Assembly: GCF_900110835.1 (NCBI RefSeq)
Contig: NZ_FOJG01000001.1
Coordinates: forward strand, 3,441,499 to 3,505,498
Direction: 5' to 3'
From: Chitinophaga arvensicola
GTDB lineage: Bacteria > Bacteroidota > Bacteroidia > Chitinophagales > Chitinophagaceae
Length of the DNA: 64,000 nt
Positions within the stretch are counted from its first letter, which is position 1. Each line of letters opens with the position of its first letter. The notes below the pieces were generated by a model. That model saw only the letters and a program-made list of their open reading frames with translations. It made no database searches and was not told where the DNA came from. The translations under genes were made by a program, and so were the position numbers. Shown here in pieces: positions 35,801 through 42,465 of the stretch.

Positions 35801-36200
35801 TATGACTGCTTCCTGGACGGAAGAGCAGTTGTCCGGTAAAACGGTATTGCTGGCAGATGATGACATGCGGAATGTATTTTCGATCAGCGCACTGCTGGAA
35901 GAACAGGGTATTTCCGTACTCACTGCCGCCGACGGGAAGGAGGCGCTGGCGGTACTGGATCAGCAGCCGTCGATAGACCTGGTGCTGATGGACATCATGA
36001 TGCCCGAAATGGACGGCTACGAAGCTATGAAAAGAATACGTGCCGATGGCCGCTTCCAGCAACTGCCGGTAATTGCCCTCACCGCAAAGGCGATGGCAGG
36101 CGACCGGCAAAAATGTATGGAAGCCGGTGCATCCGATTATATTGCAAAACCCGTAGATAATATTAAATTGTTATCATTGTTAAGGGTATGGTTGTCTTAA
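32814..36200 (+). CDS. Hybrid sensor histidine kinase: CHASE3-GAF-HisKA-HATPase with three receiver domains
   Basis: Membrane sensor kinase of 1128 residues. Order of parts: helix (about 7-28), CHASE3-type extracytoplasmic sensor (about 30-180), helix (about 185-202), GAF domain (about 245-390), coiled coil rich in Glu (about 395-475), HisKA with phosphoacceptor His486 in NMSHELRTPLN, ATPase domain with NLLSNSFKF, DTGPGIP and GGTGLGLS, receiver 1 with Asp793 in IILDMNLP, receiver 2 (about 865-985) in which the usual Asp is replaced (VIVEIGEE), and receiver 3 with Asp1060 in VLMDIMMP. It should sense a signal across the membrane and inside the cell and pass phosphate through several receivers. 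It begins the plus-strand operon that continues with CheR, CheB and a second kinase. Confidence 0.9.
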   Translation: MRISLINRLYLGFSVVVLLVILGAFLTWQTFSSQTEEAGWVQHTYRVLNNSERIQRLLFDMEASRRGYRSTLNESFLHPYELALPKVSPAVNDLRTMVIDNPTQVKNVDSLEDSINSLLSFWNELDHIIGQQRFEQNGAITEKETALMDKVRAKIGLVNTEERRLLGIREEFKSNSFTKAVRTLLINNAFILLVGFILMRITYAEFRRRLRAQHALNAKLAEVVELNTTANEKNWLLTGVNDMNDSLQGVNNRDELMRKCLHTLTNFADFAAGAFYCYDETHDDLRLYAAVSMPAGIPNAISLHEGFTGTAVAGKEILVIRDVPATYWQLHSASGSMQPGSLVLIPLWIETELLGVIELASFRDVTDTQLRLLEVLSKDISVAVNAANAREKILRLLQQVQEQKEILISQQEELRQSNEELSRQSEILQASEEELKVQEEELRQVNAEITEKNKDLETARGALSIKATELEASSRYKSEFLANMSHELRTPLNSVLILAKMLQENKDKNLTDKQMEYAGIIYKSGSDLLHLINDVLDLSKIEAGKVEMNFEEVSVRGIIDDISDLFGVVSQEKNIQFIKNVAPEVPAEIHTDKLRLEQVIRNLLSNSFKFTPPGGVISLSWYMNAPDVLSISVTDTGPGIPEDKQSLIFNAFHQGDGATNRKYGGTGLGLSISRELMLLLNGEIRLDSSTASGSTFTIQLPVSANATPLSIPVTPAAAPMNMPLIQPAMVVNDDRDNLSKQDKLILIIEDDIYFADILRDFARNKGFKTIVAHNGQEGLAYARKFLPVAIILDMNLPVIDGSSILKILKSSEELSKILVHVVTAADIQGIREDNIHGYTRKPLELQDLEEVFTSISTQIQAGLKKVLLVSVGPLSANATLEAMSEERNLGTHYDIAAGVPEARQLLGGKKYDAVIVEIGEELEAGITQLAALTTIPEAGSTPLIVYLDQDITVQEEQQLKKYASAIVRNSSHASDRLMDELELFLYKLQKKVEVPDMTASWTEEQLSGKTVLLADDDMRNVFSISALLEEQGISVLTAADGKEALAVLDQQPSIDLVLMDIMMPEMDGYEAMKRIRADGRFQQLPVIALTAKAMAGDRQKCMEAGASDYIAKPVDNIKLLSLLRVWLS

Positions 36201-36207
36201 TAGAATT

Positions 36208-37029
36208 ATGGTAGAAGAAATCAGCAACGCGGATTTTACAGACCTGGTGAAAATCATTCAGCAGCGATATGGCTATGACTTTACAGACTACGCTTCCGCC
36301 TCGCTGAAACGTCGCTTCAGCAGGTTTACCGGCTACACTGGCATCGATAATATCTTTGACCTGAAACACCGGTTGCTGAATGAAACAGATTTTTTCCGGG
36401 AGATGATCCGGTACATTACGGTGAATGTTACCGAAATGTTCCGGGATCCTTCGTTCTATAAAGTGCTGCGGGAGCAGGTAATACCACGGCTGGCATCTTA
36501 CCCCAGTATTAAGATATGGCATGCCGGCTGTGCTACCGGGGAAGAAGTATATTCTATGGCTATTTTACTGCAGGAAGCCGGTCTGCTGGACCGTTGCCGT
36601 ATCTATGCCACCGATCTCAATGAAGCCAACCTGGAGAAAGCAGAAAGCGGTATCATTGCGTTGAAGGATATGAAAGACTATACGCAAAACTATATGCAGT
36701 CCGGGGGGATTCATGATTTTTCCAATTATTACACCGCCCGTTACGACAACGCCATTATTCACCCGTCTTTATTAAGGAACGTTATTTTCTTTCAGCACAA
36801 CCTGGTCACCGACCAGGTATTCAATGAATTTCAACTCATCTGTTGCCGGAATGTTTTTATATATTTTAACAGAACACTCCAGGAACGGGTGGTGAAGTTG
36901 TTTTATGAAAGCTTAACTTCGTTAGGGTACCTGGCATTGGGTATTAAAGAGTCACTGTTATATAATGAAGAAAGAATAAAATTTGAACCTGTGAATCTGG
37001 CGAATAAAATATTCAGACGTAAAGTATAA
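36208..37029 (+). CDS. CheR-type protein-glutamate methyltransferase
   Basis: SAM-dependent methyltransferase that in chemotaxis systems methylates Glu residues of receptors. 273 residues: helical N-terminal domain (1-75, with RYGYDFTDYASASLKRR), then the methyltransferase fold with the SAM motif HAGCATGEEVYS (about 112-123) and the typical FQLICCRNVFIYF segment. There is no TPR extension. It lies 7 bases after the hybrid kinase gene and directly before CheB; no chemoreceptor, CheA or CheW is present in the window, so the methylated target may be the coiled-coil region of the hybrid kinase (inference). Confidence 0.9.
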   Translation: MVEEISNADFTDLVKIIQQRYGYDFTDYASASLKRRFSRFTGYTGIDNIFDLKHRLLNETDFFREMIRYITVNVTEMFRDPSFYKVLREQVIPRLASYPSIKIWHAGCATGEEVYSMAILLQEAGLLDRCRIYATDLNEANLEKAESGIIALKDMKDYTQNYMQSGGIHDFSNYYTARYDNAIIHPSLLRNVIFFQHNLVTDQVFNEFQLICCRNVFIYFNRTLQERVVKLFYESLTSLGYLALGIKESLLYNEERIKFEPVNLANKIFRRKV

Positions 37030-37031
37030 AT

Positions 37032-37613
37032 TTGACAGTCCCCCATTCATACCGTATCCTCGTTATTGGTGGCTCCGCCGGCAGTATGCCGGTATTATCC
37101 GCATTGATGGAAGCCTGGCCGGTTCCTTTCCACATACCGGTGGTACTGGTAATCCATCGTTTAAAAAACGTGAAGAGCGAACTGGGTGTGCTGTTATCAG
37201 ACCATATACAGATCACAGAACCGGAAGATAAAGAGCAACTGCTGCCAGGACATATCTACCTGGCACCGCAAAATTATCACCTGTTGATCGAAGCCGATGG
37301 CACCATTTCCCTGGACTATTCAGAACTGATCAACTTCAGCCGGCCATCGATAGACCTGAGCTTTGAAAGCGCTGCTACCGCTTTTGGATCCGCTGTCATC
37401 GGTATTTTACTGAGCGGCGCCAACAAAGACGGCGCAGAAGGATTATGCCGCATAGCCGCTGCCGGTGGCACAGCAATTGTACAGGATCCGGCTACGGCAG
37501 CTTTTAACACCATGCCGCAAGCCGCCTTAGATCAATGCGCAGACATACAATCCATGACGCCGGATCAGATGATCCGTTACTTAAGAAATATAAGCACCGC
37601 AAATAAACGTTGA
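37032..37613 (+). CDS. CheB-type protein-glutamate methylesterase, no receiver domain
   Basis: Removes the methyl groups that CheR adds. 193 residues consisting only of the catalytic domain, with triad Ser15 (GGSAGS), His42 (VIHR) and Asp133 (NKDGAE) in place. The receiver normally fused to chemotaxis CheB is absent, so control must come from outside. The start is TTG at 37032, two bases after the CheR stop; no ATG or GTG lies before the essential GGSAGS motif in this frame, and the first residues are needed for the first strand. Three bases separate its stop from the next kinase gene. Confidence 0.88.
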   Translation: MTVPHSYRILVIGGSAGSMPVLSALMEAWPVPFHIPVVLVIHRLKNVKSELGVLLSDHIQITEPEDKEQLLPGHIYLAPQNYHLLIEADGTISLDYSELINFSRPSIDLSFESAATAFGSAVIGILLSGANKDGAEGLCRIAAAGGTAIVQDPATAAFNTMPQAALDQCADIQSMTPDQMIRYLRNISTANKR

Positions 37614-37616
37614 GAA

Positions 37617-38723
37617 ATGAAGCAACACAAACCGAAAACATTTACTATACTGTTGGTGGATGACAAAGCGGAAAACCTCGTATCGCTGGAACATATGCTG
37701 GAAGGCGATCACCGCGTTATCCTGAAAGCCACTTCCGGTAATGAAGCATTGAAAACCGTATTACGTCACGATGATATTGGGCTCATCATGCTGGATGTGC
37801 AGATGCCTGAAATGGATGGCTATGAAGTAGCCAGGCTCTTACAGACAAATCCTAAAACAAAAGATATCTCCATCATCTTTGTAACTGCCATCAACAAAGA
37901 GGAACAATATGTAATGCGCGGTTTTGAACAGGGCGCCGTAGATTACCTGTCCAAGCCACTGGATGTAAATGTGACCCGGGCCAAGGTGACCGTGTTTGAA
38001 AAGTTGTACCGCTATCAACATCAGCTGAAAGAGGCGATGATCGAGAAAGAGAAAGTAAACAAACAGCTGGAAAGGTTTATGTACGTGGTGGCACATGACC
38101 TGAAATCCCCGCTGTCCGGCGCTATTGGCCTCCTGGCACTGATCAATGAAGACGAACGGATTCAGAGCGCTCCCGATCTGAAAGAATATATGAAAATTGT
38201 ATTGGGCGCCACCAATCACCTCACAGAAATGATTACCTCCATGCTGGATTATACCCGCCAGAGCGACATGGAACAAACGATAGAAGAAGTTAATGTACAT
38301 GAACTGGTAACACAGTTATCGAAGCTGCTGTTTCCTCCTGCCAATATTCATATCGAAACAGGGGGGACCCTGCCGGTACTGGAAACCAACAAGCTGAAAC
38401 TGCAACAGGTGTTTCAGAACCTCATCTCCAATGCCATCAAATACAATGATAAGAAGGATGGTCTTATCACCATCGGGGGCACCGACAAGGGCGAATTCTA
38501 TGAATTCTATGTAAAAGATAATGGCCCCGGTGTAGCCAAACGCGATACCGACCGCATTTTCAAGCTGTTTGAACGGCTCGATAATGAAGGGAAAGGAGAA
38601 GGCTCCGGTATAGGCCTGAATATCTTTAAGCTACTGGTAGAAGAACAGGGAGGTAAGGTATGGGTAGAATCTTTACCCGGAGAAGGAAGTACATTTTATT
38701 TCCTCTGGCGGCAACGCTATTGA
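37617..38723 (+). CDS. Receiver-histidine kinase (REC-HisKA-HATPase), soluble
   Basis: Cytoplasmic kinase whose activity is set by its own N-terminal receiver. 368 residues: receiver (about 8-125, Asp60 in IMLDVQMP, Lys in LSKPL), short coiled coil (about 128-150), HisKA with His160 in VVAHDLKSP, and ATPase domain with NLISNAIKY, DNGPGVA and GSGIGLN. It is the last gene of the signalling operon and a likely step between the hybrid kinase and the single-domain receiver of the divergent polysaccharide operon. The last 7 bases overlap the convergent GAF/PAS gene. Confidence 0.9.
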   Translation: MKQHKPKTFTILLVDDKAENLVSLEHMLEGDHRVILKATSGNEALKTVLRHDDIGLIMLDVQMPEMDGYEVARLLQTNPKTKDISIIFVTAINKEEQYVMRGFEQGAVDYLSKPLDVNVTRAKVTVFEKLYRYQHQLKEAMIEKEKVNKQLERFMYVVAHDLKSPLSGAIGLLALINEDERIQSAPDLKEYMKIVLGATNHLTEMITSMLDYTRQSDMEQTIEEVNVHELVTQLSKLLFPPANIHIETGGTLPVLETNKLKLQQVFQNLISNAIKYNDKKDGLITIGGTDKGEFYEFYVKDNGPGVAKRDTDRIFKLFERLDNEGKGEGSGIGLNIFKLLVEEQGGKVWVESLPGEGSTFYFLWRQRY

Positions 38724-39562
38724 TCCAGGGTTTCAAAGATCCATAGCCGGCCGCTGATCTGTTGGGTGGTAACAGGAAGACATGATACCGAGAGGGTGCT
38801 GTTTTCCAGTTGCCAGGTCCAGTTGGTCAGCGCATTTTCAGGAGAGGAAAACAGGTGTACGGCCTTTTTATAGATCTCTTCTGTATTCAATGCTTTATTC
38901 CGCAATTGCATCATCGCATCTGAAAGTACCGCCGGGAGCTGTTCTCCCGGTCCGGATAATCCCAGTAGTGTAGCGCCTTCCTGGTTCACCCATCCGGAAA
39001 AACCATCGTTGTTGATAAATACCAATGCATGCGGAATGGTGTGCAGGATGGCCGCAAAACGGATAGCTACCCGCTGAAAGTACAGCTGTTGCTGGGATTG
39101 CAGCAGAATTTCTTTCAAACGTAAACGGATCGTTTCTATACATTCTACAAAATCCGGTTCAAAGGAAGGCGGCTCACTCCAGCCCAACACCAGCAGGCTG
39201 TTGTTGGGCGTGGTATTTACCGGTATAATAATAGCAGACGACAACGCCTGCAATACCTCTTTAAATACATTTTCCTTTGGTACGGGCAGCTCCCGCCAGT
39301 AAATGGTTTTAAAGCCATGGGCGTACAGCAGCTTTTTAATGGGCTCCGGGTTCAGCACAATGTCGTTGAGATGAACGGGAGACGCGCATTTCACTTTGGC
39401 GGTATCTTCATCCTCAAACTCCAGTTGCAGGGCTATGTCGGCCCCGGTCAGATTTTTGACGAGCGAAATACTGAATGCAAGAAAGGAAGAGATGTGCTTG
39501 TCCTTATCCCACCGACTCGTTTGATTGATAAAATTTAAAGCTTTACGCTCCCAGATACTCAC
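38717..39562 (-). CDS. GAF/PAS-like sensor protein without output domain
   Basis: 281 residues, no membrane helix. The N-terminal two thirds (about 10-160) resemble a GAF domain (ISSFLAFSISLVKNLTGADIALQLEF, ALSSAIIIPVNTTPNNSLLVLGWSE), joined by a helix (about 145-175) to a PAS-like domain (AAILHTIPHALVFINNDGFSGWVNQEGATLLGLSG to LWIFETLDQ). No kinase, phosphatase or cyclase follows. It lies 22 bases after the RsbQ-like hydrolase gene on the same strand, so the two are probably co-expressed and may act as a pair, as RsbQ and the PAS phosphatase RsbP do in Bacillus. The domain calls are by eye and moderately sure. Confidence 0.68.
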   Translation of the reverse strand: MSIWERKALNFINQTSRWDKDKHISSFLAFSISLVKNLTGADIALQLEFEDEDTAKVKCASPVHLNDIVLNPEPIKKLLYAHGFKTIYWRELPVPKENVFKEVLQALSSAIIIPVNTTPNNSLLVLGWSEPPSFEPDFVECIETIRLRLKEILLQSQQQLYFQRVAIRFAAILHTIPHALVFINNDGFSGWVNQEGATLLGLSGPGEQLPAVLSDAMMQLRNKALNTEEIYKKAVHLFSSPENALTNWTWQLENSTLSVSCLPVTTQQISGRLWIFETLDQ

Positions 39563-39584
39563 AGTATGTAATTGAAAAAATGAA

Positions 39585-40385
39585 TTAAAGAAACGATTGA
39601 ATGGCAGCTATTACTTCTGTTGGTGCGCTTACCTGCGGAAAATGCCCTTCTGTCTGTACCTGGGTACGGCGGCTGTTGGGGATATGTGTTTCCAGGTACT
39701 CACTCACCACTGCCGGTACGGCAATGTCGTTAGTGGTTTGCACTACCAGTGTCGGCAATGTTACTTTGGGCAGTTCTTCCCGGTAGTCGAGGTAAAAAAT
39801 CGCTTTGGCCACCTGGATCGCAATATCCGGACGGATGGCCGACAGGGTGTCTGCAAAGGCATTAGCTAACTCGGGCCGGTCTTCATTCCGCATGGCCAGT
39901 TTCGAAAAGCCTGCTGCCCATGCATGATAATTTCCTTCCATGGCTTCAAAGAGGCCGTTCAGCGCAAGATGGTCGAAACCCCCGATGTAGCCGTCTTTCG
40001 GATCATTGAGGTAGCGCGGACTGGAACCCAGCAGGATCAGCTTTTCGATCATGCCCGGGTAGTGGATGCTGTTGAGCAACCCCGTCATCCCGCTTACAGA
40101 GTGACCTACAAAGGTGACGTGTTTTAATTCCAGTGCCTGTATAATATCCGCCAGATCCGTTGCATAGCCATGAATGGACTCATAACGCTTGGGGCTGTAC
40201 GCTTTCATTTCTGCTTTACCACCGCCCACATTGTCGAACAGCACAATTTTATAATCGCTTTCAAATGAAGGCGTCACCTTGGAAAAAGTAGTCTGATCTA
40301 AACCGAAGCCGTGGGCAAACATGAGGGTCTGTGGTGCATCCAGGTTACCAATGACATGGATGTGATTTCTTGCGATGATGTCCAT
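39585..40385 (-). CDS. RsbQ-like alpha/beta hydrolase
   Basis: Small hydrolase of the RsbQ/DAD2/KAI2 group, whose members hydrolyse or bind a small hydrophobic signal and then contact a partner protein. 266 residues with Ser96 in GHSVSGM, Asp220 in TTNDIAVP and His248 in EGHFPQ; from memory the B. subtilis RsbQ triad is Ser96, Asp219 and His247, nearly the same numbering. The oxyanion loop FAHGFGLDQTTF is also of this group. There is no signal peptide. It is followed after 22 bases by a GAF/PAS protein gene, supporting a sensing rather than metabolic role. Confidence 0.82.
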   Translation of the reverse strand: MDIIARNHIHVIGNLDAPQTLMFAHGFGLDQTTFSKVTPSFESDYKIVLFDNVGGGKAEMKAYSPKRYESIHGYATDLADIIQALELKHVTFVGHSVSGMTGLLNSIHYPGMIEKLILLGSSPRYLNDPKDGYIGGFDHLALNGLFEAMEGNYHAWAAGFSKLAMRNEDRPELANAFADTLSAIRPDIAIQVAKAIFYLDYREELPKVTLPTLVVQTTNDIAVPAVVSEYLETHIPNSRRTQVQTEGHFPQVSAPTEVIAAIQSFL

Positions 40386-40684
40386 AGAACAATAAATATT
40401 TGAAAAATGATGACTATAGCAGGCCTGAAAAACAGGTTAATTTTGAGATGACGTACTAATCCCTAGTGGCAGCTAAGGAGGGTTAGTTCGCATTAAATAT
40501 GCCTTTGCACTGGCCGTTAGGTCACATTTTTCAAATATAAGTAATTAGTTTGAACCAACTACCTACTAATAGGTATGGGGATGCTTTATTCCTTCCGCCG
40601 TTGTCCGGAAAGAAGATTAAGAAATAGCCCTTGCTTTTTTGAACCGCTTTTACATATATTTACGCTTAAACCTTTTGGTGATTG
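40386..40684. other. Divergent intergenic region, RsbQ-like gene and ECF sigma gene
   Basis: 299 bases. On the minus strand TATATTTG at 40532-40539 with a TTG 16 bases upstream could be the promoter of the hydrolase gene, giving a leader near 140 bases. On the plus strand TATATTTA, about 20 bases before the sigma gene, is a weak -7 match. A small repeat ACCTA-CTAA-TAGGT lies at 40561-40574. No ORF is supported. Confidence 0.45.
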
Positions 40685-41230
40685 ATGGACTTGCAGGATA
40701 ACGCGCTGCTGGAGAGGATGCAGTTACTGGACGATAAAACTGCCTTTGATGAGTTGTATCACCGTTACTGGCAACCATTATACATGGCTGCCTACGCCAG
40801 GCTGCAGAACGAAGCAGACGCAAAAGATTGTCTTCAGGAAGTGTTTGTAGCCCTTTGGCAAAAAAGAAAAGAGATCGTCATCCGCGAAAAGCTGGATGCT
40901 TACCTTTTTATTTCGCTCAAATACCGCGTGCTCAATCATATCCGCCATCATCATAATTACCAGAAACACCTGGATATTTTCGCAGATTTTCCCCTTCCTT
41001 TTTTGCCTTCGGCAGATGCCCGCCTTTCCTTGTCAGAAATGCAGGAACTGATCGCAGATACCATTGCCGGTATGCCCGGAAAAATGAAGGAAGTATACCT
41101 GCTGAGCAGGCGGGACGGCCTTTCGGTGCAGGAAACAGCTACCCGATTGGGCATCTCCCAGCAAACGGTAAAAAATCAGTTGACCACCGCCTTAAAAAGA
41201 CTGAAAGACCGGCTCCGGTCCTATAAATAA
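40685..41230 (+). CDS. ECF RNA polymerase sigma factor (Bacteroidota SusCD type)
   Basis: Sigma-70 family extracytoplasmic-function factor that should direct polymerase to the susC/susD genes downstream when released by its anti-sigma factor. 181 residues: region 2 (about 20-90, FDELYHRYWQPLYMAAYARL and DCLQEVFVALWQKR) and region 4 (about 120-175, with helix-turn-helix LSVQETATRLGISQQTVKNQL). ATG 40685 is chosen over the TTG codon directly before it. FecR, SusC with an STN domain and SusD follow in order, the standard layout of a trans-envelope signalling locus. Confidence 0.93.
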   Translation: MDLQDNALLERMQLLDDKTAFDELYHRYWQPLYMAAYARLQNEADAKDCLQEVFVALWQKRKEIVIREKLDAYLFISLKYRVLNHIRHHHNYQKHLDIFADFPLPFLPSADARLSLSEMQELIADTIAGMPGKMKEVYLLSRRDGLSVQETATRLGISQQTVKNQLTTALKRLKDRLRSYK

Positions 41231-41286
41231 TTTTTTTTCTACTCATCTGGTACTACCACTTAGCACGGGTGTCTTTAATAATACAA

Positions 41287-42252
41287 ATGGTTAAAAGCGT
41301 GGATGTTCAACAGAAAATAGCTCAGATCCTCCAAAGGCTTGAAACCGGAACCTGTACTCCACAAGAACTGCAATGGCTGCAAGACTGGTATGAATCCCAG
41401 GACGCGCAACCTATGCATACATTCCGGGATGAAGCCCATCAGCAACAGCTGCAGGCAGATATGCTACAACATATCCATGCCCGGCTGGAGCCGGTTAGCA
41501 CACCCGTGGTACGGATGCGCTACCGTTGGCAGATCGCAGCAGCAGTGATGGCAGGGGTAATCGGTATGGCCGGCTGGTGGTTCTTTAAGAACTGGCAGCC
41601 AAAGCACGACATGATTATTGTGCAGGTGGCCGCAGGGCAGCAAATGGATTTTGCATTGCCAGACAGCTCCCACGTGTGGCTCAACGCCGGTGCCCGGATG
41701 GAATATCCCCGGCAATTCGGAGAAGTTCGTGCCGTAAAGCTCGACGGAGAAGCTTTCTTTGACATACAACCGGATGCCCGTCACCCTTTTGAGGTACACA
41801 CACAGGAGATTAATGTGCAGGTGCTCGGTACTTCCTTCGACGTGAAAGCATACAGCACCCTCGATGAAACACAGGTGACCGTGAAAACCGGTATGGTAAA
41901 GGTGTTACACGACCAGAAAGGACTGGATGTACTCAGCGCCAATGATCAGCTGACTTTCAGCAGATCGGCACAACAGTACATGAAATCAAAAGCAGACAAC
42001 CAACAGATCAACGAATGGGCCAGCGGTATGATCAGCCTCTCGCAGGTAGGATTCGCCGAACTGGCTCTCACACTGGAAAATCAATACGGTGTGCATATCC
42101 GGTACAACCCGGCAGAAATGAAACACGATGAATACACGCTCCGGTGCAGCAAACAACTCAGCATCACCCAGGTCCTGGACCTGGTCAGCAGTATACATCC
42201 CTTACAATATGATATGAAAGAGAAAGAAATTACCATACATCGTAAAAACTAA
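41287..42252 (+). CDS. FecR family anti-sigma factor
   Basis: Inner-membrane anti-sigma protein that reads the state of the outer-membrane receptor and frees the sigma factor. 321 residues from ATG 41287 (the frame also has a GTG at 41269): cytoplasmic N-terminal part (1-80), one membrane helix (about 86-106, WQIAAAVMAGVIGMAGWWFF), FecR domain (about 115-210, DSSHVWLNAGARMEYP and VQVLGTSFDVKAY) and a C-terminal DUF4974-type domain resembling an STN fold (about 245-320). It follows the sigma gene after 56 bases and precedes the matching STN-type receptor. Confidence 0.93.
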   Translation: MVKSVDVQQKIAQILQRLETGTCTPQELQWLQDWYESQDAQPMHTFRDEAHQQQLQADMLQHIHARLEPVSTPVVRMRYRWQIAAAVMAGVIGMAGWWFFKNWQPKHDMIIVQVAAGQQMDFALPDSSHVWLNAGARMEYPRQFGEVRAVKLDGEAFFDIQPDARHPFEVHTQEINVQVLGTSFDVKAYSTLDETQVTVKTGMVKVLHDQKGLDVLSANDQLTFSRSAQQYMKSKADNQQINEWASGMISLSQVGFAELALTLENQYGVHIRYNPAEMKHDEYTLRCSKQLSITQVLDLVSSIHPLQYDMKEKEITIHRKN

Positions 42253-42342
42253 ATAGCGCATACAAGGAGGATGCAACCAAAATTAGTAAGGATGGACACG
42301 CTTTAAGCCATCCCTGCGATAGCTATGTCCCACCGGGAAATA

Positions 42343-42376
42343 AAAAACCGCATCTGTTGGAGCAGACACGGTTTTT
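42343..42376 (+). terminator. Hairpin between fecR and susC
   Basis: AAAAACCG/CGGTTTTT (42343-42350 and 42369-42376) with an inner TCTG/CAGA pair and T residues within the right arm. It probably ends the sigma/fecR transcript or attenuates read-through, so the receptor gene would have its own, sigma-dependent promoter in the following 90 bases. Confidence 0.6.
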
Positions 42377-42465
42377 AGAAAGTTATACAACAGTCAGGCA
42401 GTGATTTGCAGACACGCTTGATGACTGTTATATGCATTTAGTTAACACTAAAATCAACCAAATAT

